From NCBI RefSeq assembly GCF_943193205.1, contig NZ_CALPDD010000007.1, forward strand, positions 61,600-125,599: 64,000 nt of DNA, given 5' to 3'. This document shows positions 17,077 to 25,578 of this stretch, in pieces. Made by a program: the position numbers and the translations under genes. Origin of the DNA: Alistipes muris. GTDB lineage: Bacteria > Bacteroidota > Bacteroidia > Bacteroidales > Rikenellaceae. Position 1 is the first letter of the stretch. Each line of letters starts with the position of its first letter. Under the pieces are notes generated by a model, which worked only from the letters and a program-made list of their open reading frames with translations, made no database searches and was not told where the DNA came from.

Positions 17077-18336
17077 TTAATTATTCAAGTTTGGGAGGGG
17101 ATTGGGTGCGATCAGCTTTTCCATTTCTTTCTCAAGTGCCTCGCCTCGCAAATCGACCGCGATAATTCGACGTTCGCGATTCAACAAGAGATTATGAGGA
17201 ATGGCTCGAATGCCGAATCGAGCTACCAATTCGGCGAATGACGGCATGTCTTTGGATAGATGGACGTTGGCAAACGGGTGCATACCGTTTTTTTCGACCG
17301 CTTTTTTCCAAGTCTCCGAATCTTCGTCGAGCGATACGGCATAAATGGTCAGAACTTTGTCGAAGCGTTGTCCGACAGCTAAAAGATGCGGAATTTCATG
17401 AAGGCAAGGGCGGCACCACGAAGCCCAAAAATCTACGAGCAGAAATTCCGTATCATAATCAGCGATATTCTGCTCGGTTCCGGATAGATCAACGAGCGAA
17501 AAAGGTTGTACGATGTCGCCTATCCCGTAAGCAGGATAAGCATCATAGTCTATGGATTCGGGCTGTTTCGTCGCTTTCATATCCGGATAAGGCAACGGAC
17601 GCCCGGTCAACTGCGCTTTCAGATTGAAAGCCTTCATACTCTCCAACGTCGGCGGCGATGCCCGACGTTCGGGATCAATGGAAGCGAGATTCGGATCATC
17701 AGGAAATCGCCGACAAATGCCGGCGACGATCCGCGCCATGCTGTCGTCGGGAATCGCCGGATTCGAGTCGCAAAACCACATTTTTGCCGTAATGGCCAAT
17801 AATACGCTTCGGTCGTTGGTCAGCGCATCGCAAACCAAGTCGGACAATTCCCGTTCGTGGGTGCGGATCGTTCGTGCGAGAGATTCGCAATCGGGATGAT
17901 CGGCCGGAAGCTCGTCATGCAACCGTTTCAGGGAGTCCAGTTTACTATAACCGATTTCCCGGTATCGCCGGGCGATTTCCGCTATACGTTTCGTTGCGTA
18001 AGAGCCCTCGCACATCGGGAAAAAAGAACGCGTTTGTTTATTGACACGCAACTTTATATTTTCACCCTCGGCTACCAGTAAAATATGGCTTGTCTTATTC
18101 GGAATCATAATCTCGGCAAGCACTTCTTTTTGTGGAATCTTTCCCCGAAAAAGGGCTCGGCCGTCTGTGATTCGGCAAGAATCGATCAATGCCAATTGAT
18201 TTCCGTATTGTGCGAAAAGATATATCCGGTCGTTCTCCTCGTATATGTCCGAATCCAATGCAATATCTACGTTGATATCACCTGAATGGCACGATGCAGC
18301 CAGAAACATTCCGAAAATAAAAAAGAATTTTTTCAT
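17077..18336 (-). CDS. TlpA/ResA-like thioredoxin lipoprotein
   Basis: 419 aa. Lipoprotein signal with lipobox AASC (Cys16). The N-terminal half has a DUF4369-like beta region (IYLFAQYGNQLALIDSCRITDGRALF) and a helical linker. The last 150 residues are a thioredoxin fold with active site WCRPC preceded by FLLVDFWAS, and a cis-Pro segment AIPHNLLL. It would act in the periplasm on cysteine redox state. In this operon the natural substrates are the Cys-bearing peptides, or the partner VKOR fusion. It ends 8 bp before the exporter gene. Confidence 0.85.
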   Translation of the reverse strand: MKKFFFIFGMFLAASCHSGDINVDIALDSDIYEENDRIYLFAQYGNQLALIDSCRITDGRALFRGKIPQKEVLAEIMIPNKTSHILLVAEGENIKLRVNKQTRSFFPMCEGSYATKRIAEIARRYREIGYSKLDSLKRLHDELPADHPDCESLARTIRTHERELSDLVCDALTNDRSVLLAITAKMWFCDSNPAIPDDSMARIVAGICRRFPDDPNLASIDPERRASPPTLESMKAFNLKAQLTGRPLPYPDMKATKQPESIDYDAYPAYGIGDIVQPFSLVDLSGTEQNIADYDTEFLLVDFWASWCRPCLHEIPHLLAVGQRFDKVLTIYAVSLDEDSETWKKAVEKNGMHPFANVHLSKDMPSFAELVARFGIRAIPHNLLLNRERRIIAVDLRGEALEKEMEKLIAPNPLPNLNN

Positions 18337-18353
18337 ATCTTAGAGTTCGTGAA

Positions 18354-18388
18354 TATTTTGACATGGAGCAATGCTCCATGTCAAAATA
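18354..18388 (-). other. Strong hairpin after KGG precursor 1
   Basis: TATTTTGACATGGAGCA and TGCTCCATGTCAAAATA are perfect inverted repeats (17 nt each, one base apart), between the precursor stop at 18400 and the TlpA-like start at 18336. Confidence 0.75.
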
Positions 18389-18399
18389 TAGTAAATCCG

Positions 18400-18642
18400 T
18401 CAAAGGCATGTTTGATTAGCAATAGCACCGCCACCTAAACTTTTTTCGATCTCCAAACCTCCTTTAATCACTGCGGAAAATCCATCGGAGGCACAAACTC
18501 GTCCGGAGACACTTCCTCCACCATGAAGATGAAATGTACAGGAAAATTCATATTGGAAAGGACCGCACAAACGTCCGCCTTTCACTTCGTTCATTTCTTT
18601 TTTCGAGAGCTGCTGTGCAGCGAAATTCTTCATGGTTTTCAT
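18400..18642 (-). CDS. KGG-leader precursor peptide 1
   Basis: 80 aa. Leader MKTMKNFAAQQLSKKEM then NEVKGG, GG at residues 22-23. Core of 57 residues with four cysteines, several glycine runs (HLHGGGSVSG, SLGGGAI) and a hydrophobic end. The leader is nearly identical in the two other KGG precursors while the cores are unrelated. This is what is expected when a leader is recognised by one shared exporter and cores diversify. Glycine-rich hydrophobic cores recall bacteriocins such as the bacteroidetocins, but activity is unknown. A further GG at 'IKGG' in the core is probably not a cut site. Confidence 0.75.
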   Translation of the reverse strand: MKTMKNFAAQQLSKKEMNEVKGGRLCGPFQYEFSCTFHLHGGGSVSGRVCASDGFSAVIKGGLEIEKSLGGGAIANQTCL

Positions 18643-18880
18643 AGTTGTAAATTTTTGTTGTTTCTCAAGTTTTTAATTTTGTTCGGACTTTTACTTGTCG
18701 ACGGATGCTCCGGGACCGCCGTTTTCATTAGCGTGACTGCGATTCTGAAAAGATTTGCTACCTTTGCGATGCCTTTCTGCGATTTGGTTGGACGTGCGAG
18801 TTCTCAGGCTCGGTTTTGCTTCCTCGTGGGAAGGCTTTTTTATTTGCCACGGCCGGCAAAGCCGCAGCGAACAACGTGGG
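18571..18880. repeat. Precursor-linked cassette repeat, copy 1
   Basis: About 310 bp covering the leader codons, the precursor 5' UTR and upstream DNA. It recurs at 20001-20293 and 25697-25993 with strong identity, always directly upstream of a KGG precursor. A plus-strand promoter and terminator are conserved in it. Confidence 0.85.
18759..18841 (+). ncRNA. Divergent small RNA candidate in cassette copy 1
   Basis: A -7 box TACCTTTG (18759-18766) on the plus strand is followed by about 65 nt and a short terminator stem (CTTCC/GGAAG, 18818-18834) with TTTTTT. The -33 element is weak. All three cassette copies keep both ends. It is transcribed away from the precursor gene. Confidence 0.45.
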
Positions 18881-18890
18881 ACAACACGCA

Positions 18891-19787
18891 TTATTCCAGT
18901 TCGAGCGGGCAGTAAGGGACCTCCCAATTTTCGTCCATCAATCCGGGAGAATCACCTATGTTGACAATCTGCGTATCCTGTCCAAACATCGCGTATGGTG
19001 AACGGTGCATCCGCTCCTCGAGTTTCAGCCACGCGTTGTGGTCGATCGGCTTGCCGCTGCGCCATCGATAGCGCCGAATCGGCCGCTCAGCAACCATCAC
19101 GGAGGTACAGATAAAAGAGAACATCCCCTGCACCTCTTCGGCTCTCAGAACCAAGCCGGGAAGCCCCCACAATTTCCACGGGCCGACCGAGAACGGTATC
19201 TCCAGCGTAAACCAGACTGTCCAGTCTCGTCCGCCGTAATGCGTCGTAGCCCGCAAGCATCGATAACCCAGCATTTCGCATGTGAGTGTGTCGATCGTCC
19301 ATTGCGGGATGGCCTCTCCCGGGATTGTGACCACACGTCCCGATTTCATCGGCATACGCTGCTGTACCTCCAATTCCTGCGACTGCCGATCTCCGTAGAC
19401 CAAAAACCGGACATGGTTGGAGTTGAAATTACCGGCCCTCCCCGATTGTCTCCAGCGGTACGTGTACAATGAGTCGTCCTTGAAAAGGTCCAAGCTGTAG
19501 AAGGCTGTTTTCCGATTGCCGATCTCCAGTGTCATGCGGTCGGTCAGCGGAGGATCGGAAAGACGGACATTGGACGGATAGGTGAAATCATATGTTGCCA
19601 TGTAACGAGCTGTATCCAACGTGTCGTATGCCGAAATGTCGGAGCCGAATGTCACCAGCTCCGAATCGTTAATCATCGCCACGCCGTTGGGATAATTTCG
19701 TGGATCGAGCCGTGATGGAATCGGCTTTTGGGCTTTGCAGACAACGCAACAGAGGACGAAATTAAAAAATAGCAACGAAAATTTCAT
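18891..19787 (-). CDS. GLPGLI-family secreted protein 1
   Basis: 298 aa from the ATG at 19787, which starts a signal peptide (KFSLLFFNFVLCCVVCKAQ). The name motif is present as GPWKLWGLPGLVLRAEE, preceded by a WTVWFTLEIPFSVG strand typical of the family, and the end is CPLELE. GLPGLI proteins are exported Bacteroidetes proteins of unknown function, often beside TonB-receptor-like genes. Here two copies accompany GG-leader peptides. It follows KGG precursor 2 and a hairpin. Confidence 0.88.
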   Translation of the reverse strand: MKFSLLFFNFVLCCVVCKAQKPIPSRLDPRNYPNGVAMINDSELVTFGSDISAYDTLDTARYMATYDFTYPSNVRLSDPPLTDRMTLEIGNRKTAFYSLDLFKDDSLYTYRWRQSGRAGNFNSNHVRFLVYGDRQSQELEVQQRMPMKSGRVVTIPGEAIPQWTIDTLTCEMLGYRCLRATTHYGGRDWTVWFTLEIPFSVGPWKLWGLPGLVLRAEEVQGMFSFICTSVMVAERPIRRYRWRSGKPIDHNAWLKLEERMHRSPYAMFGQDTQIVNIGDSPGLMDENWEVPYCPLELE

Positions 19788-19809
19788 GGGCTTGTTTTGC
19801 TTTTCGAAC

Positions 19810-19839
19810 AATTCACAACCCTTAATAGGATTGTGAATT
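19810..19839 (-). other. Hairpin after KGG precursor 2
   Basis: AATTCACAA and TTGTGAATT form a perfect 9-bp stem with two further inner pairs, between the precursor stop (19851) and the GLPGLI start (19787). Confidence 0.7.
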
Positions 19840-19850
19840 ACAGATGAGTG

Positions 19851-20066
19851 TTACAATAGCCAAGGTTGACATTCAATAGTGCCGATGTCACCATAGGCCT
19901 CTTGCAGTCGCTGTTGAACCTCTCGATAATCAGACGATTCAATCTCTCCGAGATTGTAAATATCTTCGCCAATCATCAAATCACAACTGACCTTTGCTCC
20001 GCCTTTCACGTCGTTCATTTCTTTTTTCGAGAGCCGCTGGGCAGCGAAATCTTTCATCGATTTCAT
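19851..20066 (-). CDS. KGG-leader precursor peptide 2
   Basis: 71 aa. Leader MKSMKDFAAQRLSKKEM then NDVKGG (GG at 22-23). Core of 48 residues, acidic and helical in the middle (SSDYREVQQRLQEAYGD), with two cysteines near its two ends (KVSC and IEC) and the hydrophobic tail PWLL. Two cysteines flanking a core of 40-50 residues fit a single disulfide loop, as in bacteroidetocin-like peptides, though I see no sequence match I can vouch for. Expression and export are expected to follow the other KGG precursors. Confidence 0.75.
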   Translation of the reverse strand: MKSMKDFAAQRLSKKEMNDVKGGAKVSCDLMIGEDIYNLGEIESSDYREVQQRLQEAYGDIGTIECQPWLL

Positions 20067-20293
20067 AGTCGTAATTTTTGTTTTCGGTTTTTAATTTTGT
20101 TCGGACTTTTGCTTGTCGACGGATGCTCCGGAACCGCCGTTTTCATTATCGCACTGCGATTCTGAAAAGATTTACTATTTTTGCGATGCCTTTCTGCGAT
20201 TTGGTTGGACATGCGAGTTCTCAGGCTCGGTTCGGCTTCCTCGTGGGAAGGCTTTTTTATTTGCCACGGCCGGCAAAGCCGCAGCGAACAACA
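20001..20293. repeat. Precursor-linked cassette repeat, copy 2
   Basis: Same element as 18571-18880: shared leader codons, 5' UTR, plus-strand -7 box and terminator, ending in the GGCCGGCAAAGCC palindrome-like stretch. Confidence 0.85.
20176..20258 (+). ncRNA. Divergent small RNA candidate in cassette copy 2
   Basis: The -7 box is TATTTTTG (20176-20183). It differs from copy 1 yet keeps TAnnTTTG. The terminator stem and TTTTTT are at 20235-20258. Confidence 0.45.
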
Positions 20294-20312
20294 ATCGGAT
20301 AACCCGTATCTG

Positions 20313-21842
20313 TTATAATAGGTATTTCAAGTCCGTTGCATCGTATAAATCGGGCAGTCGACGGTCATCGACAAGAATCGTCGGTGTACCCGAAATACCG
20401 GTCGCTCGGCAGTATTTCACATGCTTGTTCAGTATCTCCTCCGCATCGGGATGAATCGACGCTTTGGCCGGTAATTCGTGATACTCGTACCATTCGGCGA
20501 TCATCCGTTCCGTCTCTTCCCATCCTCGTTCAAGGCTGGCCGAAATCAACCGTAACGTAGCATCGTGGGAATGTTTGTCGCCATCGTTGACGACGAAAAT
20601 CAGCCCGATTCGGTAGCCTTCCAATTCACTCAGAACCCGATGTACTTTTGCACATTTGGGGCACGACGGGTTCATTACGACGGTCAACGTGTGTTCGGCG
20701 TCCGCACCATTGCTTATCGGCATGGCCGTCCGACTTTCAACGGCAGTTATGGGTTGTTGTGCGAGCAAATGCCAGAACGTCTCGGGCGAACCGAGCAGTC
20801 GTTCATGTTTATAACTCAGCGATTCGACCTCCTGTGCCCGTTCCAACGATGCGACAAGCCAACGCAAGGACAATACTCCGATTGCAAACGCCAACCCGAA
20901 AGTCAGCCAGTCGGGACAGAACGAACCTGAACGCAATTCGTGTGTTATTGCGATTTCCGATATGAAATCGACAACCAATACCGCATCTATCGCCAGACAC
21001 AGCGGACACCATTTGCGATGATAAATCTGCCACACGAACGAGTAGCCGACAAAGAACAAAGCCAGCATATCGAACCACGGAAAAACACCGTCCGGTTCTC
21101 GGGCTATGAAGAGCCCCCAAATAAGCGATACGGTAAAATAGACCAACGACAACTCTCCAAGCGATACCCAGCCGAAAATCTTCGCCCCGGCCGAGCGGAA
21201 AACCTCGTTGCAGTCGGAGTGTTTGCCAAGCCGGCAGAAACGCTGTGCGAGATGCGGGTCGAAAGAAGCCTTGAATACGGCTGCCAGCGAAACCGCGATA
21301 CCGATGATTTTTACAACATACCGCAGATCCGAAAATTCGAGGGCATGCAGCATTCCGCTGCCGAGCAACAAGACGAACAATCCGGCCAGCCAATAGCCGG
21401 AGGTTCGTTCAACAAAGGCTAAGGCTTGTTTGATACAGTATATAGGGAGCGATTCCTCTTTCGTCTCTTCGCCCTTTTCGGCCAACAGCACCGTTCCGTC
21501 CCATACCGCTCTGAACTGCTCGAAAGTCAAGATAGCAGACTTCCCGGATGCAGCACACAGCATAATGGTCTGCTGCTCCTTATTCAGCTTTTCGACGAGG
21601 TAAAACGGATATTCTCCGTTACCGGCAACTGCAATGAACGGTCCCTCGACCTCGAAAAGCTGTCCGAACTCCAGACGGCACACCATGTTGGGCACATGCA
21701 GTGCGTCGAGCGTGTCGCTCAACGAACGCAGACTATGCGGCAACGGATGATGGGAATAAGCATCCTCTATTTTCAAGAGGCTTATTCTGATTCCCGCTCT
21801 ATGGAATAGGCGATAAAGCAATCGAGGTACAGGATTCTTCAT
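20313..21842 (-). CDS. C39-like / VKOR / thioredoxin fusion (disulfide-forming)
   Basis: 509 aa in three parts. Residues about 1-125 look like a C39 peptidase domain (HPLPHSLRSLSDTLDAL, ending TVLLAE) but lack the catalytic Cys motif. Residues about 145-340 are a vitamin K epoxide reductase membrane domain with loop cysteines 203 and 211 and the active pair CPLC (279-282). Residues about 385-509 are a thioredoxin-like domain with CPKC (394-397) and a cis-Pro segment GTPTILV. Such fusions make disulfides in the periplasm, feeding electrons to quinone. The dead C39-like part may bind GG leaders, which would hold peptides at the oxidase. Starts 9 bp after TonB barrel 2. Confidence 0.85.
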   Translation of the reverse strand: MKNPVPRLLYRLFHRAGIRISLLKIEDAYSHHPLPHSLRSLSDTLDALHVPNMVCRLEFGQLFEVEGPFIAVAGNGEYPFYLVEKLNKEQQTIMLCAASGKSAILTFEQFRAVWDGTVLLAEKGEETKEESLPIYCIKQALAFVERTSGYWLAGLFVLLLGSGMLHALEFSDLRYVVKIIGIAVSLAAVFKASFDPHLAQRFCRLGKHSDCNEVFRSAGAKIFGWVSLGELSLVYFTVSLIWGLFIAREPDGVFPWFDMLALFFVGYSFVWQIYHRKWCPLCLAIDAVLVVDFISEIAITHELRSGSFCPDWLTFGLAFAIGVLSLRWLVASLERAQEVESLSYKHERLLGSPETFWHLLAQQPITAVESRTAMPISNGADAEHTLTVVMNPSCPKCAKVHRVLSELEGYRIGLIFVVNDGDKHSHDATLRLISASLERGWEETERMIAEWYEYHELPAKASIHPDAEEILNKHVKYCRATGISGTPTILVDDRRLPDLYDATDLKYLL

Positions 21843-21851
21843 GAGGGAGTA

Positions 21852-24491
21852 TCATTTCAGGCTGAACTTAATTTTGAACATGACTGAAGCCGGCCGGAGT
21901 TTATAGGAGTAGACATAGTCGGTGATGTCGCTTTGCGAGATCGAACGGAACGTTCCGGTGTCTAAAAGGTTGCGGCCTTCGAGCATGTATTCCACGCGTT
22001 TGCTCTTGTAGGAGAGCGACGCATCGAGGAAGAACATGTTGCGGTCCCGACCTCCGATGGCTGCGTTGTAAAAGTGTTCGCCGCCGATACGGCAGATGAA
22101 TTTCTTGCGGATGATGAAATCGAGCGCTGCATGCTGCCGCAGCATATCGATGGGGCGCAGCTTCTCACTGCCCGCCCTGCTCTCGCTGCGCGAGTATTCG
22201 CCTCCGTAATCGAACCGCACGGCCTGCGTGAAGCGCGTGTTGAACGACAATCCTGCCGTAGCACGGTCGTAGCGTGTCAGCAGCAGTTCTCCCTGCCGCA
22301 GCACTTCGTTCCACGACTGCGAGAAGCCGCCCGAAAGGTTGACCGTGGTGGCGATGCCGTCGAAGCGTTTGCTGACCTTGGCGGCAAGGTTGTAGCCCTC
22401 CGAACGGTTGTCCATCGCCACAGCTTCGATGCGGCTCAACGAACCCTCGTAGGTGGTACCGTACATCAGATTGCGTCTCGAACGGTAGTAGCTGACGTCA
22501 ACCGACCCGAACAAGGCACGGATGGCATTGCCGTAAGAGAGCGAGGCGGTGTAGTTCTGCCTCCGGTTACGTGAGACGTCGCCCTGTCTGCTGGCTATCA
22601 TGCGGTAGTCGGTCATGATATAACCGCCGTAGGTATCGTACAGACCACCCACCAACTCGTTGTATGAAGCTCGGGCCGAGAATTTGAGGTTGTATGTGAC
22701 GGTAGCTTGGAGCGAGAACGACGGCGCCGCGAACAACCGGTTGCTCCGAACGACGGTCTCCCTTATCTTGTCCTCGGCGCGCAGGCTCATGAAATCGAGC
22801 GGCACGGAGAGCGTGGCCGAGAATTTGTCGCCGACACGGTAAGTGACAGAGGGCCCCACAAGCACGTCGAGCTTGCGCCACCGGATGTCGTTGCGCATGC
22901 TGTCCGCTGCGGGAAGCGTCCGCCAGTCGGCATTCATAGGCGAGAGCTCCGAATCCATACGTTCGAGCTGCGCATTGAAGCCGGCGCTCAGAAAGAAACT
23001 CCACCGCCGGACGGTATATGACGTATAGGCGGAGTTGCGGGTGCGGAACCGGCGGCTGTCGAGCCTTTGCAAGGCATCGGGATAACCGATTGGAGAATCG
23101 AACACTTCGGGATAGAGCATGGGCGTGACGCGCAACGAGGAGGGCTGCGACCCGAAATCGGTGTCGCTGCTGAAACTGAGCGACGTTTTCCCTATGCGCC
23201 GGATGGCCGAGAAACGGTTCCGCAGGGTGATGCGCGGCAACCGGAAGCGCTGGTCTACCTGCTCGTCGTCGCTGAGTACCCGGCCGCAATCGCGGTTCCA
23301 CTCGCCCTCGAAAGTAATCTTTTCAAGCAGATAACGCTTGTCGGTATTGGAGCGCAGCAGAAAGTCGACCTCCGTGCGGTCGATGCGGTGTGCGGCGAGT
23401 GTCTGCTCCGTGACGACGAGCGGAGGAGCATCGGGCAGGAAATAGGTGGTAACCGAACCTCCCCGGGAATTCTGCAAATCATGCAGGTAGGAGGCGTTGG
23501 TCGTCAGCTCCAACTCCTTTTTGAGCTTGACGATGGCGTTGGCCGAGACGCTGTGCACCTGATTGTCGAGGTAGCGCTCTTTCTCCAAAGCCGGCTGTGT
23601 AGGTTTGTGCACGCCAAGCAGGGATGCCGCGGCATCCGAACCATCGAAGAACGATTGCAACTCGCGGCCGACGTCGTCGCCCGAATTATTGGTTTTGTAG
23701 GTATCGAGCGTCTGAAATTTACGCCCGAAATACATGGCAGCAGCCTCGGCATTCCACATCCACGGCTTGTACCCGGCACCGAGCTGGAGCGTACCGTTCC
23801 AGGTGCCTTTGGCCGAATCCTTCAACCGCAGGTTGATGGCCGCGCGGTCGGAACTGACGAGCTTGTTCAGCGCCCGGATGGGCTGGTGGTTCTCGAAGAC
23901 CTCGACCCGGGCGATGTCCTTAGCCTGTATGTTGTTGGTAGCGATGCCGTAGCGACCGCCGAGCATATCCATGTTCTCGACGTAGAACTTGTTGATCGAT
24001 TTGCCGTTGTACTTGATTTCGCCCGACTTGGCCACCTCGATGCCGGGCATCTTCTTCAACACGTCGCCGATGGAGCGGTCGGTAACGTTGGCAAACGAAG
24101 CGACGTTGTAACTCAACGTATCCGAATGCCGCTCGATAGGTTGCGCTTTGACCGTGACCTCACGAATTCTCAACTCGGAAAACGTTACGGAGAAGTCGAC
24201 CGTCTGTGTCCGTGCGGCGATGAGCCGGGATTGTGCCGCGATGTTGAACCCCGTGACGGCCACGACCAGTGAATCGACCTTGGCGCTGCACGGAATCGAA
24301 TAAGCCCCCTTGTCCGACGTAATCGCATAACCGTACATGATGCGCCGCCCGGTGTCCAGTAACATGACGTTCACGCTCTCCACGGCCCGGCCGCTGCCAG
24401 TACTGCGGACCGTACCCGAAACGGTAATCTGAGCCGAGGCAACGGAGACGCACGACGACAAGACAAACAACAAGGAGAACAAACGGCGCAT
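21852..24491 (-). CDS. TonB-dependent-receptor-like outer membrane barrel 2
   Basis: 879 aa. Signal peptide to about residue 20, then a carboxypeptidase-regulatory beta-sandwich (VSGTVRSTGSGRAVESVNV), a plug domain (SIGDVLKKMPGIEVAKSGEI, YNGKSINKFYVENMDML) and a long barrel ending VMFKIKFSL with the usual terminal Phe-rich strand. It is the type commonly encoded next to GLPGLI proteins. A GLPGLI tail remnant ends 15 bp upstream of its start. It may take up or sense a ligand, or serve the secreted peptides. Confidence 0.85.
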   Translation of the reverse strand: MRRLFSLLFVLSSCVSVASAQITVSGTVRSTGSGRAVESVNVMLLDTGRRIMYGYAITSDKGAYSIPCSAKVDSLVVAVTGFNIAAQSRLIAARTQTVDFSVTFSELRIREVTVKAQPIERHSDTLSYNVASFANVTDRSIGDVLKKMPGIEVAKSGEIKYNGKSINKFYVENMDMLGGRYGIATNNIQAKDIARVEVFENHQPIRALNKLVSSDRAAINLRLKDSAKGTWNGTLQLGAGYKPWMWNAEAAAMYFGRKFQTLDTYKTNNSGDDVGRELQSFFDGSDAAASLLGVHKPTQPALEKERYLDNQVHSVSANAIVKLKKELELTTNASYLHDLQNSRGGSVTTYFLPDAPPLVVTEQTLAAHRIDRTEVDFLLRSNTDKRYLLEKITFEGEWNRDCGRVLSDDEQVDQRFRLPRITLRNRFSAIRRIGKTSLSFSSDTDFGSQPSSLRVTPMLYPEVFDSPIGYPDALQRLDSRRFRTRNSAYTSYTVRRWSFFLSAGFNAQLERMDSELSPMNADWRTLPAADSMRNDIRWRKLDVLVGPSVTYRVGDKFSATLSVPLDFMSLRAEDKIRETVVRSNRLFAAPSFSLQATVTYNLKFSARASYNELVGGLYDTYGGYIMTDYRMIASRQGDVSRNRRQNYTASLSYGNAIRALFGSVDVSYYRSRRNLMYGTTYEGSLSRIEAVAMDNRSEGYNLAAKVSKRFDGIATTVNLSGGFSQSWNEVLRQGELLLTRYDRATAGLSFNTRFTQAVRFDYGGEYSRSESRAGSEKLRPIDMLRQHAALDFIIRKKFICRIGGEHFYNAAIGGRDRNMFFLDASLSYKSKRVEYMLEGRNLLDTGTFRSISQSDITDYVYSYKLRPASVMFKIKFSLK

Positions 24492-24506
24492 GGCGATACT
24501 TCATTA

Positions 24507-24560
24507 TTATTCCAATTCGAGGGGTACGATACGGACCTGCACATGGAGTGCCCCGCAGAC
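24507..24560 (-). pseudogene. Leftover GLPGLI 3' end
   Basis: In one minus frame this reads VCGALHVQVRIVPLELE and a stop. Both intact GLPGLI proteins here also end in PLELE. It lies between the intact GLPGLI 2 stop (24600) and the start of TonB barrel 2, and is best read as the end of a replaced GLPGLI gene. Confidence 0.6.
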
Positions 24561-24599
24561 GAGCAGCGACTATAAAAACAACCCGGCACGCATCATACG

Positions 24600-25523
24600 C
24601 TATTCCAGTTCGAGAGGGTTGTAGGGAATCGTCCAATCATTGGTCAGCTGCCTGGCGCCTTTCGTGTAAAACAGATGTCTTCCATTGTCACCTAACACGG
24701 CTAAAGGAGAATCGTGGAGCCGCTGCATGTACTTGCGCCACTCGTTCCGACGCAACACCCGCGACTTCACCCGATAGAAAACAAGGGGTCGGGTCGGCTG
24801 CGAAAGTTGGTGGAACTCCCACACATAATCGCCCTGCGAATCCTCGGCGCGGAGCAATAACCCAGGCAAGTCGAGAAATTTCCACGGTCCGGCGTTGAAA
24901 GGCAGCTCGGGTGCGAACCACACTTTCCATTCCCGCCCGCGAAATACCGCCTTGGCAGTCATACACGCGTAACCCGCAATGGAATCCGACTCGGGAAGCA
25001 GCTGCCACTCCCACTGCGGACGATGTTCGCTGTATTCCAGACTCAGATTGCGATGCTGGTAATCATGGCAACGCTCGGTTAAAACGCCGTTTGCAAGATC
25101 GACCCAAATCTCGCTGTTGAACTCCTTCTTGCCGGCCATCGAATCGATGGCGAGCTCCTCGGCCGTATATTGCTCCCGATTATCACGGCCCGGAGACGAA
25201 CTGCCCCGGATGAGTCCGGCTGCCACCTTCATGGCGATGTCGTCGGTCAATTGCAGGCGAGGACTGTAATATTTCGTATGGCGGACGCCCACTTCCAGCA
25301 TCATGACATAATCCTGGCACTGCTCCCCCTGCCTGCAACGGAAGTTGTAGACGACTTCGACACGCGCCGTATCGACGGTATCCCTGATCGCCTTATCCCA
25401 GAAGAATATATATAGTTCGGAAGGATCGCTCAACACCGTAATGCCCGAAATCTGCCCGGGGTCGATCTGGGCAAAGACCGGCAATCCGAACAACAGCAAA
25501 ATAATGGTAAGAATGGATTTCAT
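24600..25523 (-). CDS. GLPGLI-family secreted protein 2
   Basis: 307 aa. Signal peptide MKSILTIILLLFGLPVFA. The family motif is GPWKFLDLPGLLLRAEDSQG, preceded by WKVWFAPELPFNA, and the C-terminus is YNPLELE. Extra cysteines in the first third (FRCRQGEQCQDY, ERCHDY) are not in GLPGLI 1. Function unknown; it is exported and sits between KGG precursor 3 and TonB barrel 2, matching the frequent GLPGLI/TonB-receptor pairing. Confidence 0.88.
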   Translation of the reverse strand: MKSILTIILLLFGLPVFAQIDPGQISGITVLSDPSELYIFFWDKAIRDTVDTARVEVVYNFRCRQGEQCQDYVMMLEVGVRHTKYYSPRLQLTDDIAMKVAAGLIRGSSSPGRDNREQYTAEELAIDSMAGKKEFNSEIWVDLANGVLTERCHDYQHRNLSLEYSEHRPQWEWQLLPESDSIAGYACMTAKAVFRGREWKVWFAPELPFNAGPWKFLDLPGLLLRAEDSQGDYVWEFHQLSQPTRPLVFYRVKSRVLRRNEWRKYMQRLHDSPLAVLGDNGRHLFYTKGARQLTNDWTIPYNPLELE

Positions 25524-25539
25524 GGAATTGTGATTTTTT

Positions 25540-25571
25540 GCATCCGCCTGTTGTTGTCAACAGGCGGATGC
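25540..25571 (-). other. Strong hairpin after KGG precursor 3
   Basis: GCATCCGCCTGTTG and CAACAGGCGGATGC form a perfect 14-bp stem around a 4-nt loop. It lies between the precursor stop (25579) and the GLPGLI 2 start (25523). No T-run follows on the minus strand. Confidence 0.75.
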
Positions 25572-25578
25572 AAATTTA

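Noticed and set aside
18523..18915. Plus-strand ORF across cassette copy 1, with similar frames in the other copies
   Set aside because: It begins inside the antisense of the precursor and its frame is not kept equally in all copies; the repeat's conserved parts are promoter and terminator, not codons.
23067..24272. Plus-strand frame of 401 codons
   Set aside because: Antisense to TonB barrel 2; no start context or recognisable domain.
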